This document shows, piece by piece, positions 53,230-62,608 of a DNA stretch of 64,000 nt (position 1 is the first letter of the stretch; each line of letters begins with the position of its first letter). This DNA is from Microlunatus capsulatus (GTDB lineage: Bacteria > Actinomycetota > Actinomycetes > Propionibacteriales > Propionibacteriaceae). The notes beneath the pieces were generated by a model that saw only the letters and a program-made list of their open reading frames with translations, did not search any database and had not been told where the DNA came from. Made by a program: the position numbers and the translations under genes. The stretch spans positions 1,612,001 to 1,676,000 of the forward strand of contig NZ_JAGIOB010000001.1 in NCBI RefSeq assembly GCF_017876495.1. The letters are read 5' to 3'.

Positions 53230-53891
53230 CGGAGCCGGGGGTGGTCCGCGTGCTGCTGGCCGACGACGACGCGCTGGTCCGGGCCGGGCTGCGGATGATC
53301 CTCGGCGGGCACCCCGACCTCGAGGTGGTGGGCGAGGCCCGCGACGGCGTGGAGGCGGTCGCGCTGGCGGGCCGGCTGGCCGTCGACGTCGTCCTGATGG
53401 ACATCCGGATGCCCCGCCGGGACGGGCTGTCGGCCACCGAGGAGCTGCTCCGCACCCCGTCCCCGCCGGCGGTGCTCGTGCTGACGACCTTCGACACCGA
53501 CGACTCCGTGCTCACCGCCCTCCGGCTCGGGGCGAGCGGGTTCCTGCTCAAGGACACCCCGCCCGACCGGATCGTCGACGCCGTCCGCCGGGTGGCCGCG
53601 GGCGAGCCGGCGCTCTCCCCCACCGTCACGGCCCAGCTGATCGCCGCCGTGGCGAGCGGCCCGCAGCCCGACCGCACCGCGGCGGCCCGGACCCGGCTGG
53701 ACAGCCTGACCGAGCGGGAGCGGGCGGTCGCCCTGGCCGTCGGCGCGGGGCGCAGCAACGCCGAGATCGGGGCGGAGCTCTACCTCAGCGTCGCGACGGT
53801 GAAGGCGCACCTCTCGCGGGTGATGGTCAAGCTCGGCGTCGAGAACCGGGTGCAGGTGGCGATCCAGGTGCACGACGCGGGCCTGGCCTGA
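53226..53891 (+). CDS. NarL/LuxR-type response regulator
   Basis: 221 residues. Receiver domain with acidic pocket DDD (13-15) and phospho-acceptor D59 (VVLMDIRMP), then a LuxR-type helix-turn-helix (about 155-215, LTERERAVALAVGAGRSNAE and SVATVKAHLSRVMVKLG). GTG 53226 chosen because it overlaps the kinase stop by 4 nt; GTG 53217 is possible. Confidence 0.93.
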   Translation: MTEPGVVRVLLADDDALVRAGLRMILGGHPDLEVVGEARDGVEAVALAGRLAVDVVLMDIRMPRRDGLSATEELLRTPSPPAVLVLTTFDTDDSVLTALRLGASGFLLKDTPPDRIVDAVRRVAAGEPALSPTVTAQLIAAVASGPQPDRTAAARTRLDSLTERERAVALAVGAGRSNAEIGAELYLSVATVKAHLSRVMVKLGVENRVQVAIQVHDAGLA

Positions 53892-53900
53892 GCGGACGGC

Positions 53901-55322
53901 TCAGGCGAGGGGCCGGGCGCCGTGGCGGCCGAGGCCCGCCCAGGAGACGACCGCGCCGACGACGAGCACCCCCGCGCCGACCAGCATGGCGACGACGAAG
54001 CCCTGCTCGAGCGCACCGGCGTCGTCGACCCCGGCCCCGCCCAGACCGGCCACCGCGGGCACGACGGCGATGGCCAGCAGCCCCGCCGAGCGGGCCGTCG
54101 CGTTGTTGACCCCCGACGCCGCGCCGGCCAGGTGGTCGGGGGCGGCGGCCAGCACGGCGGCGGTGAGCGGCGCCACCGCGCAGGACAGGCCCAGGCCGAG
54201 CAGCAGGACCGAGGGCAGCACGTCGGTGAGGTAGTCGGCCCCGGGGCCCACCCGCAGGGCGGCGACGAAGCCGGCGGCCGCGAGCAGGCAGCCGACCGTC
54301 ATCAGCAGGCGCGGGCCCTGCCGCTGCGCCAGGGCGCCCGCGCGGGCCGAGAGCAGCAGCATGCAGAGCGTCACCGGGAGGACGGCGGTCCCGGCGGCGA
54401 GCGGGCTCCAGCCGCTGACCACCTGCAGCTGCAGGACGATGAGGAAGAAGTAGACCGACAGCGCGGCGTAGACGAAGACGGTGACGAGGTTCGTGGCGGC
54501 GAAGACGCGGTCGGCGAACATGTCGAGCCGGACCAGCGGCTGCCGGGCCCGCCGCTCGACGAGCACGAAGGCCACCCCGGCCAGCAGGCCCGCGCCGGCG
54601 ACGGCGGCGAGCACCGGGTGCCAGCCGCTGCGCCCGGCCTCGGTGAGGGCGTAGGTGAGGCCGCCGAGAGCGGCGACGACCAGCAGGGTGCCCGGCAGGT
54701 CGACGTGGCCGGTGCCGGCGGCGACCTCGTCGTCGCGGCTCTCGGGCACGTGCCGCAGGGTGACGACGACGATGAGCGCGGCCACCGGCAGGTTGATGAG
54801 GAACACCCAGCGCCAGTCGACGCCGACCAGCCAGCCGCCGAGGAAGGGGCCGACGGCGCCGGCGATGCCGCCGAGGCCGGACCAGGCGCCGACGGCCCGG
54901 GCGCGGTCCTGGGGGCGGAAGCTGGCGGAGATGATGGCGAGGCTGCCCGGGGTGAGCAGGGCGCCGCCGACGCCCTGCAGGGCCCGGGCCGCGACCAGCA
55001 CCTCCTCCCCGGGCGCGAGCGCGCAGAGCGCGGAGGCGACGGCGAACCAGACGACGCCGACCAGGAACATGCGCCGGCGGCCGTAGAGGTCGCCGAGCAC
55101 GCCGCCGAGCAGGATCAGCGCGGCCAGGGTGAGGGTGTAGGCGTTGACCACCCACTGCAGGGCGGTGAAGCCGGCGTCGAAGTCGCGGCCGATGGCGGCG
55201 AGCGCGACGTTGACGACGGTGCCGTCGAGCTGGGCCAGGCCCGAGCCGGCGATGGTGGCGAACAGGACCCAGCGGCCCTGCGGGCTGCCGGCCCGGACGA
55301 GTTCGGCCGGGGCGACGGTCAC
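53901..55322 (-). CDS. DHA2-family MFS drug efflux transporter
   Basis: 473 residues from GTG 55322, with about 14 hydrophobic segments. LDGTVVNVALAAIG (motif D1), GVLGDLYGRRRMFLVG (motif A) and LQGVGGALLTPGSLAIIS (motif B/C region) define the EmrB/QacA group. The longer GTG at 55367 lies inside the stem of the rplA terminator and is therefore disfavoured, though neither start has a clear ribosome binding site. Located directly after rplA on the same strand. Confidence 0.85.
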   Translation of the reverse strand: MTVAPAELVRAGSPQGRWVLFATIAGSGLAQLDGTVVNVALAAIGRDFDAGFTALQWVVNAYTLTLAALILLGGVLGDLYGRRRMFLVGVVWFAVASALCALAPGEEVLVAARALQGVGGALLTPGSLAIISASFRPQDRARAVGAWSGLGGIAGAVGPFLGGWLVGVDWRWVFLINLPVAALIVVVTLRHVPESRDDEVAAGTGHVDLPGTLLVVAALGGLTYALTEAGRSGWHPVLAAVAGAGLLAGVAFVLVERRARQPLVRLDMFADRVFAATNLVTVFVYAALSVYFFLIVLQLQVVSGWSPLAAGTAVLPVTLCMLLLSARAGALAQRQGPRLLMTVGCLLAAAGFVAALRVGPGADYLTDVLPSVLLLGLGLSCAVAPLTAAVLAAAPDHLAGAASGVNNATARSAGLLAIAVVPAVAGLGGAGVDDAGALEQGFVVAMLVGAGVLVVGAVVSWAGLGRHGARPLA

Positions 55323-55352
55323 CGCTGGGGGGCCGTCGGGGTCCGGGGACGC

Positions 55353-55385
55353 GGACGGGCCGCGCACAGCGTGCGCGGCCCGTCC
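55353..55385 (-). terminator. Terminator of the secE-nusG-rplK-rplA operon
   Basis: Perfect 15-bp stem (GGACGGGCCGCGCAC and complement) with a 3-nt loop, 34 nt after the rplA stop. Confidence 0.92.
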
Positions 55386-55418
55386 GTCGAGCTGGTCACC
55401 GGGAGGTGGGGAGCGAGG

Positions 55419-56120
55419 TCACTCCGCCTCGGGCTTGGTCCGGTTCGGGTCCAGGGGCAGACCCGGGCCCATCGTGGTCGAGAGGGTGATCTTCTTCAGG
55501 TAGCGGCCCTTCGAGGCGCTGGGCTTGAGCCGCAGGATCTCGTCGAGGGCGGCGTAGTAGTTCTGCTCCAGCTGCTCGGTGCTGAACGACGCCTTGCCGA
55601 TGATGAAGTGCAGGTTCGCGTGCCGGTCGACCCGGAACTCGATCTTGCCGCCCTTGATGTCGGTGACGGCCTTGGCGACGTCGACGGTCACGGTGCCGGT
55701 CTTCGGGTTCGGCATCAGACCGCGCGGGCCGAGGACGCGGCCGAGCCGGCCGACCTTGCCCATGAGGTCCGGGGTCGCGACCACGGCGTCGAAGTCGAGG
55801 TAGCCGCCGGCCACCTTCTCGATCAGCTCGTCGGAGCCGACCTCGTCGGCCCCGGCCGCCTCGGCCGCCGCCGCGCGGTCACCGGTCGCGAAGACGAGGA
55901 CCCGCGCCGTCTTGCCGGTGCCGTTGGGCAGGTTGACCGTGCCGCGGACCATCTGGTCGGCCTTGCGGGGGTCGACACCCAGCCGCATGGAGACGTCGAC
56001 CGTCTCGTCGAACTTGGCCTTGGTGTTGGCCTTGGCGAAGTCCATCGCCTCGACCGGGGCGTAGAGCTTCTCGCCGTCGATCTTCTCGGCGACGGCGTTG
56101 TAGACCTTGCTGCGCTTCAT
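55419..56120 (-). CDS. rplA: 50S ribosomal protein L1
   Basis: 233 residues from ATG 56120 with GGAAGGA 6 nt upstream. [15 protein letters not shown] start and [20 protein letters not shown] in domain II are diagnostic. L1 lines the E-site stalk and in E. coli represses the rplKA transcript. The 229-nt gap from rplK is unusually long and holds a giant hairpin. Confidence 0.98.
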   Translation of the reverse strand: MKRSKVYNAVAEKIDGEKLYAPVEAMDFAKANTKAKFDETVDVSMRLGVDPRKADQMVRGTVNLPNGTGKTARVLVFATGDRAAAAEAAGADEVGSDELIEKVAGGYLDFDAVVATPDLMGKVGRLGRVLGPRGLMPNPKTGTVTVDVAKAVTDIKGGKIEFRVDRHANLHFIIGKASFSTEQLEQNYYAALDEILRLKPSASKGRYLKKITLSTTMGPGLPLDPNRTKPEAE

Positions 56121-56234
56121 TCTGGTTCCTTCCAGGTGTGGTGACGAGCCGCGCTCGGGCTCTCCCACAGATCAGTTGGGTGGTGCTGGTGCTGCCCTTC
56201 GACGAGTTCGAGGAGCGGTGCTCCAGAGGCACAC

Positions 56235-56325
56235 GGAGATCGCGCCTCCGTCGGAAGGAGCAACCGCGGGAACACGCTTTTCGTTCCCGCGGTTGTGACG
56301 CCGACGGAGGGTCTGAGCGATCTCC
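56235..56325 (-). other. Three-tier 32-bp hairpin between rplK and rplA
   Basis: Stacked stems of 9 bp (GGAGATCGC, 56235-56243 with 56317-56325), 10 bp (CCTCCGTCGG, 56245-56254 with 56301-56310) and 13 bp (CAACCGCGGGAAC, 56261-56273 with 56283-56295), every pair perfect, with asymmetric internal loops of 1/6 and 6/5 nt and a 9-nt apical loop. It contains no reading frame. It could be a regulatory RNA element, an RNase III site, or a palindromic insertion. No similar copy was seen elsewhere in the window. Confidence 0.8.
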
Positions 56326-56349
56326 GCGACCGAGCGGAGCGAGGTCCAA

Positions 56350-56781
56350 CTACTCGGAGACGGTGACGCCCATCGAGCGGGCGGTGCCCTCGACGATCTT
56401 CATGGCGGCGTCGACGTCGTTGGCGTTGAGGTCCGGGAGCTTGGTGGTGGCGATCTCGCGCACCTGGTCCCGGGTGATCTTGCCGACCTTGGTGGTCTGC
56501 GGGACGCCGGAGCCCTTGGCGACGCCCGCGGCCTTCTTGATCAGCTCCGCGGCCGGCGGGGTCTTCGTGATGAAGGTGAACGTGCGGTCCTCGTAGATGG
56601 TGATCTCGACGGGGATGACGTTCCCGCGCTGCGACTCGGTCGCGGCGTTGTAGGCCTTGCAGAACTCCATGATGTTGACGCCGTGCGGGCCGAGGGCGGT
56701 ACCGACCGGCGGCGCCGGGGTGGCGGCGCCCGCGTTCAGAGCGACCTTGACGAGGGCCGCGACCTTCTTCTTGGGAGGCAT
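56350..56781 (-). CDS. rplK: 50S ribosomal protein L11
   Basis: 143 residues. [20 protein letters not shown] start, the proline pair region [20 protein letters not shown], and [20 protein letters not shown] end. GTPase-centre protein and target of thiopeptides. Confidence 0.98.
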   Translation of the reverse strand: MPPKKKVAALVKVALNAGAATPAPPVGTALGPHGVNIMEFCKAYNAATESQRGNVIPVEITIYEDRTFTFITKTPPAAELIKKAAGVAKGSGVPQTTKVGKITRDQVREIATTKLPDLNANDVDAAMKIVEGTARSMGVTVSE

Positions 56782-56804
56782 TGCGTGTGGGTCCTTCTCG
56801 ATGT

Positions 56805-56855
56805 GCGGCGGGCGTGCACCCGCCGCGGTGGTCGTGCCGGGTCGTGCGACCCGGC
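56805..56855 (-). promoter_or_regulatory. Two hairpins in the rplK leader
   Basis: In the 109-nt nusG-rplK gap: GCCGGGTCG-TG-CGACCCGGC (56836-56855) and GCGGCGGG-6 nt-CCCGCCGC (56805-56826). This is where L1 binds to control rplKA in other bacteria, so an L1 site is possible; a match to the L1 rRNA site was not established. Confidence 0.45.
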
Positions 56856-56890
56856 GTGGGTGGTGGTCGGACCCTGCGGCCCGACCGGCC

Positions 56891-57820
56891 TCAGACCTTC
56901 TGGATCTGAGGGAAGGTCAGGTCGACCGGGGTCTCGCGACCCAGGATCTCGACCAGGGCCTTCAGCCGCTGGTTGTTGACGTTGATCTCGGTGATGGTCG
57001 CGTGCACCCCGGCGAAGGGCCCGTCGACGACCATGACGGAGTCGCCGACCGCGAAGTCGGCCACCTCGACCTTCTTCTTGCGGCGGCTGGGGGTGTCGCT
57101 GGCGGCGTTGGCGGCCGCGACGACGGCCGGGGCCAGCATCTTCTCGACCTCCTCCAGGCTCAGCGGCACGGGGGAGTTCGAGTGGCCCACGAAACCGGTC
57201 ACCGAGGGCGTGTGCCGCACGGTCGACCAGGACTCGTCGGTCAGGTCCATCCGGACCAGGACGTAGCCGGGGAGCACGGTGCGGCGGATCTGCTTGCGCT
57301 GGCCGTTGCGGATCTCGGTGACCTCTTCGGTCGGCACGATGATCTCGAAGATGTAGTCCTCCATGTTGAGCGAGGACACCCGGTTCTCCAGGTTCTGCAG
57401 CACCCGGTTCTCCATCCCGGAGTAGGTGTGCACGACGTACCAGTCGCCCAGCTTGGCGCGCAGCTCGCTGCGGAAGGCCTCGAGGGCGTTCGTGCCGGCC
57501 TCGGACTCCTCCTCGTCGTCCTCGTCCTCCTCCTCGGGCTCCGGCTCGCCGAAGTTGAGGTCGATGCCCTCGCCCTCGCCGGCCACCGAGCCCTCGGCGG
57601 GGCTGCTGCCCGCGCCGAAGTCGAGGTCGATGCCGAGGTCGTCGTCGGCGCTGCGGTGGTAGTCGCCCTGGCCGAAGTCGATGTCGAAGTCGGCGGCCTG
57701 GACCGCGGTGTCGTCGTCGGAGGTGCGCGGGAGCGCGTCGCTCACCGGGGTGCTGTCGGCAGCGCCTTCCCGCGGTTCCGCGGCCTTCTGCGGCTCGTCG
57801 GCTGAGAAGGTGTCTGACAC
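56891..57820 (-). CDS. nusG: Transcription factor NusG with acidic N-terminal extension
   Basis: 309 residues. About 115 acidic, disordered residues precede the NGN domain (from about 126, [20 protein letters not shown]) and the KOW domain (about 255-285, [20 protein letters not shown]). The extension holds three spaced copies of I-D-x-F-G (47-50, 64-69, 86-91). GTG 57820 is chosen for GGAG 8 nt upstream; ATG 57856 overlaps the secE stop but has no ribosome binding site. NusG couples RNA polymerase to Rho and ribosomes. Confidence 0.95.
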   Translation of the reverse strand: MSDTFSADEPQKAAEPREGAADSTPVSDALPRTSDDDTAVQAADFDIDFGQGDYHRSADDDLGIDLDFGAGSSPAEGSVAGEGEGIDLNFGEPEPEEEDEDDEEESEAGTNALEAFRSELRAKLGDWYVVHTYSGMENRVLQNLENRVSSLNMEDYIFEIIVPTEEVTEIRNGQRKQIRRTVLPGYVLVRMDLTDESWSTVRHTPSVTGFVGHSNSPVPLSLEEVEKMLAPAVVAAANAASDTPSRRKKKVEVADFAVGDSVMVVDGPFAGVHATITEINVNNQRLKALVEILGRETPVDLTFPQIQKV

Positions 57821-57855
57821 GTGGATATCTCCGTCACTAGTGGGGGTGTGGGTCA

Positions 57856-58440
57856 TCAGGCGAAGACCCGGAAGATCGCCCAGCCCATGCCGAGGTCCAG
57901 CAGGCTGACGTAGGCGATCACGAACAGGACGAAGACCAGGACGACCACGAAGTAGTTGAGGAGCTGCTGACCCGTCGGGTAGACGACCTTGCGCAGCTCG
58001 CCGACCGACTCCTTGACGAACCCCACGGGCGTGGTGCGGTGCACCTTCTCGGGCCGGTCGCGCGAGGGGGTCGGCGCGTCCTTGGCCCGGGGGGCCGGAC
58101 GGCGCTCGCGGCCGCGCTTCGCCTCGCGGCCGACGGCGCCGGCCGCGACGGGCTCGAGGGCGTCGCTGCGGTCCTCGGCGCCGTCCTCGGCGCGGTCGTC
58201 GTGCGCGTCCCCGGAGCCGGTGTGGTCGAGGTCGGCGACGTCGGAGCGGCCGGCGGTGTCGTAGCCGGAGGCGGCGAGCTCGTCGCCGGAGGGCGCACTG
58301 CCCTCCTCGACCTCGTGGTCGGCGCTGCCGTCCGTGTCGTCGGCCCGCATCGCGTGCGCGCCGGTCGAGCCCGAGGTAGGCGTGGACCGGTCATCGGAGG
58401 TCGGCTCGCCGGCCGTACCCTCCTCGTCCTTGTCTGCCAC
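57856..58440 (-). CDS. secE: Preprotein translocase subunit SecE with long acidic N-terminus
   Basis: 194 residues from a GTG with GGGAAGG 7 nt upstream. The C-terminal 65 residues form SecE proper ([20 protein letters not shown] plus one membrane helix [20 protein letters not shown]). The first 125 residues are acidic then basic, low in hydrophobics and probably disordered; many actinobacterial SecE proteins are 90-160 residues. Confidence 0.95.
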   Translation of the reverse strand: MADKDEEGTAGEPTSDDRSTPTSGSTGAHAMRADDTDGSADHEVEEGSAPSGDELAASGYDTAGRSDVADLDHTGSGDAHDDRAEDGAEDRSDALEPVAAGAVGREAKRGRERRPAPRAKDAPTPSRDRPEKVHRTTPVGFVKESVGELRKVVYPTGQQLLNYFVVVLVFVLFVIAYVSLLDLGMGWAIFRVFA

Positions 58441-58514
58441 GGTGTGACCTTCCCTCGCGTTGAGCGGCCTGCCGGTCCGACCACGGACCGCGCCGGCCCC
58501 GGACCTGGCCTTCG

Positions 58515-58587
58515 CAGGGCAAGAGGGACTTGAACCCCCAACCTTCGGTTTTGGAGACCGATGCTCTGCCAGTTGAGCTATTGCCCT
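58515..58587 (-). tRNA. trnW: tRNA-Trp (anticodon CCA)
   Basis: 73-nt cloverleaf on the minus strand: 7-bp acceptor AGGGCAA/TTGCCCT with discriminator G, D arm GCTC..GAGC, anticodon loop CTCCAAA, T arm with GGTTCAAGTCC. CCA is not encoded. Upstream of secE, the usual actinobacterial arrangement. Confidence 0.97.
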
Positions 58588-58660
58588 TCGGTGCCGCTCC
58601 CCCGTGCTCCGGGCGCTGTGAGGGCGCACGGAGGCACTGGTGATCGTCACCAAGAGGTCG

Positions 58661-58690
58661 AGTGTAGCGACGTCCCGTGCCCGAGTCGAA
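58661..58690 (-). promoter_or_regulatory. Promoter of tRNA-Trp/secE operon
   Basis: Minus strand: TTCGAC, 18-nt spacer, TACACT; transcription would start about 65 nt before the tRNA. Confidence 0.65.
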
Positions 58691-58794
58691 CCGGACCCGG
58701 GGGGCTCGCGCACCCCCACCTGCTCGTCCGAGGTTACCCGACGCCGGCCCCGCGGCCCGCACGCGCGGGCGCCGGGACCGGGGGCGGGCAGGAC

Positions 58795-60186
<1,392 letters not shown>

Positions 60187-60200
60187 TCAGGGACCGGCGG

Positions 60201-61391
60201 TCAGCGGGCACCCATCAGGTGCTCGAGCGCCAGCTGCTGCAGGCGGACGAAGCCGAAGCCGCGGCCGTTGTAGTACGGGGCCGGATCGAAGTCCTCGAAG
60301 GCCGACGCGTCGCCCAGCAGGGCCGTGTAGTCCTCGCCCGGGTTCAGCGTGGGCTCGCGCAGCTCGGCGACCTTGGCCGCCGCCAGCGCCTCCTGCACCT
60401 CCGGGTCGGCCCGGAAGGACTGGGCGCGCTCCTTGAGCAGCAGGTACATCGACATGTTGGCCTTGGCCGACTCCCACACGCCGTCGTAGTCCTCGGTGCG
60501 CGAGGGCTTGTAGTCGAAGTGGCGGGGGCCGTCGTAGGCCGGGCCGCCGTCCGGGCCGCCGTGCTCGAGCAGGTCGACGAGGGAGAAGGCGTTCTGCAGG
60601 TCGCCGTGGCCGAAGACCAGGTCCTGGTCGAACTTGATCGAGCGCTGCCCGTTGAGGTCGATGTGGAAGAGCTTGCCGGCGTCGAGGGCCTGGGCGACGC
60701 CGTGGGTGAAGTTCAGCCCCGCCATCTGCTCGTGGCCGACCTCGGGGTTGATGCCGAAGAGCTCGGGCTTGTCGAGGGTCTCGATGAAGGCCAGGGCGTG
60801 GCCCAGCGTCGGCAGCAGGATGTCGCCGCGGGGCTCGTTCGGCTTCGGCTCGATGGCGAAGCGGATGTCGTAGCCGCGGTCGGTGACGTACTCGGCGAGC
60901 AGGTTGACGGCCTCGCGGTAGCGGGCCAGCGCGGCCTGCACGTCCTTGGCGGCGTCGAACTCGCTGCCCTCGCGGCCGCCCCACATGACGAAGGTCTGCG
61001 CGCCCAGCTCGGCGGCCAGGTCGACGTTCTTGAGCACCTTGCGCAGCGCGTACCGGCGGACGGAGCGGTCGTTGGAGGTGAAGCCGCCGTCCTTGAAGAC
61101 CGGGTGGCTGAAGAGGTTGGTCGTGACCATCGGGACGACGATCCCGGTGGACTCCATCGCGCCCTTGAGCCGGTCGACCTGCGCCTGCCGCTCGGCCTCG
61201 GTGGCCTCGAGCGGGAAGAGGTCGTTGTCGTGGAAGGTCAGGCCGTAGGCGCCCAGCTCGCTCAGCTTCTCGACCGCCTCGACGACGTCGAGGGGCTCGC
61301 GGGTCGCACCGCCGAACTGGTCCTGGCCGACCCAGCCGATGGTCCAGAGGCCGAAGGAGAACTTGTCGTCGCGGGTGGGGGTGGGGGTCAT
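60201..61391 (-). CDS. xylA: Xylose isomerase
   Basis: 396 residues, TIM barrel. Catalytic H54 and D57 (FHDNDLFP), E181 and K183 (EPKPNEPRG), [15 protein letters not shown] start; class I enzyme of the Streptomyces/Arthrobacter type, converting D-xylose to D-xylulose. ATG 61391 with AAGGA 6 nt upstream. Divergent from a LacI-family regulator. No xylulokinase in the window. Confidence 0.97.
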   Translation of the reverse strand: MTPTPTRDDKFSFGLWTIGWVGQDQFGGATREPLDVVEAVEKLSELGAYGLTFHDNDLFPLEATEAERQAQVDRLKGAMESTGIVVPMVTTNLFSHPVFKDGGFTSNDRSVRRYALRKVLKNVDLAAELGAQTFVMWGGREGSEFDAAKDVQAALARYREAVNLLAEYVTDRGYDIRFAIEPKPNEPRGDILLPTLGHALAFIETLDKPELFGINPEVGHEQMAGLNFTHGVAQALDAGKLFHIDLNGQRSIKFDQDLVFGHGDLQNAFSLVDLLEHGGPDGGPAYDGPRHFDYKPSRTEDYDGVWESAKANMSMYLLLKERAQSFRADPEVQEALAAAKVAELREPTLNPGEDYTALLGDASAFEDFDPAPYYNGRGFGFVRLQQLALEHLMGAR

Positions 61392-61466
61392 CGTCGATCC
61401 TTCGCGGTCGCGGGTGGTGGGGTCCGGGCGCGCACGGAGCGGCCCCTCCCCCGGGGTCCTGGTCCG

Positions 61467-61496
61467 ATCCTGCCCCGCCCCGGCGCCGCCTGTCAA
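61467..61496 (-). promoter_or_regulatory. xylA promoter
   Basis: Minus strand: consensus TTGACA, 18-nt spacer, CAGGAT. The operator palindrome begins 1 nt upstream of the -35 box. Confidence 0.8.
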
Positions 61497-61497
61497 T

Positions 61498-61516
61498 CGT
61501 TATCGATAACGTTATC
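61498..61516. promoter_or_regulatory. LacI-family operator between xylA and its regulator
   Basis: Perfect 14-bp palindrome CGTTATCGATAACG (61498-61511) overlapping a second perfect 12-bp palindrome GATAACGTTATC (61505-61516). It abuts the xylA -35 box and covers the -35 region of the regulator, whose -10 is TAGGGT at 61524-61529. One binding protein could therefore control both genes. Confidence 0.85.
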
Positions 61517-61535
61517 CAGACGCTAGGGTGGGGCC

Positions 61536-62558
61536 GTGCCCCGCAGTCGAGCGACGATCCGTGACGTGGCCGAGCAGGCCGGCGTCTCCGTCGCGACGGT
61601 GTCCAAGGTGCTGAACGACCGCTACGGCGTCAGCGTGGCCACCCAGGGGCGGGTGCGGCAGGTCATCGAGGACCTGGGCTACCAGTCGAGCATCGTGGCC
61701 AGCAGCCTGCGCAGCCACCGGACCGGCGTCCTCGGGGTCCTCGTCGCCGACCTCGAGCCCTTCAGCACCGAGCTGCTCAAGGGGGTGGCCACCGCCGTCC
61801 GCGGCACGGGCTACGAGCTGGTCATCTACTCCGCCGGCGGCCGGTCCGGGGACCGCGTCGGCTGGGAGCGCCGCTACCTCTCGCGGCTGGGCGGCACCCT
61901 CATCGACGCCGCGCTGCTCGTCACCCCGACCGCGGTCGACGCCGACAGCGGGCTCCCCGTCGTCGCCGTCGACCCGCACACCGGCGTCGGCGCGGTGCCC
62001 ACCGTCCGGGCCGACGACGAGCGCGGCGCCCGGCTGGCCGTCGACCACCTGCTGGCCCTCGGCCACCGGCGGATCGCCTTCATCTCGGGCTGGCCCGGGC
62101 TGGGCTCGACCGGGCGACGGCACGAGGGCTACCGCGCCTCGCTGGCCGCCGCCGGGGTGCCGCACGACCCGTCGCTGGACGTCGAGGGCGACGCCACCGA
62201 GGAGCGCGCGCACGCCCTGGCCCGCGCGCTGCTGGAGCGCCCGGACCGGCCCACCGCCGTCTTCGCCGGGAACGACATGGCCGCGCTCGGCGTGCTGGAC
62301 GCCGCCCGCGACCTCGGCCTCGACGTGCCGGGCCAGCTGTCGGTCGTCGGCTTCGACAACGTGCCCGAGGCCGTGATGTCCACGCCGGCGCTCACCACCG
62401 TCGAGCAGCCGATGCAGGCGATGGGCGAGCAGGCGCTGCGGATGCTGCTGGAGCTGCTGCAGGGCGGCACGCCGGCACCCCAGGTCGTGGTGGACACCCG
62501 GCTGGTCGTCCGGCACTCCACGGCCCCGCCGCCCGCCGCCCCCGCTCCCCCGCGCTGA
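61536..62558 (+). CDS. LacI-family transcriptional regulator, probable xylose repressor
   Basis: 340 residues. LacI helix-turn-helix (TIRDVAEQAGVSVATVSKVL, about 7-26), hinge, periplasmic-binding-like sugar domain (about 65-330). Divergent from xylA with a shared palindromic operator, so likely xylose-responsive and self-regulating. GTG 61536 with TAGGGT 6 nt upstream: leaderless. Confidence 0.9.
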   Translation: MPRSRATIRDVAEQAGVSVATVSKVLNDRYGVSVATQGRVRQVIEDLGYQSSIVASSLRSHRTGVLGVLVADLEPFSTELLKGVATAVRGTGYELVIYSAGGRSGDRVGWERRYLSRLGGTLIDAALLVTPTAVDADSGLPVVAVDPHTGVGAVPTVRADDERGARLAVDHLLALGHRRIAFISGWPGLGSTGRRHEGYRASLAAAGVPHDPSLDVEGDATEERAHALARALLERPDRPTAVFAGNDMAALGVLDAARDLGLDVPGQLSVVGFDNVPEAVMSTPALTTVEQPMQAMGEQALRMLLELLQGGTPAPQVVVDTRLVVRHSTAPPPAAPAPPR

Positions 62559-62608
62559 TCAGGGCCGATCCTCACCGCTGCGGGGCTGCGCCCGTCTACG
62601 CTCGGGCC

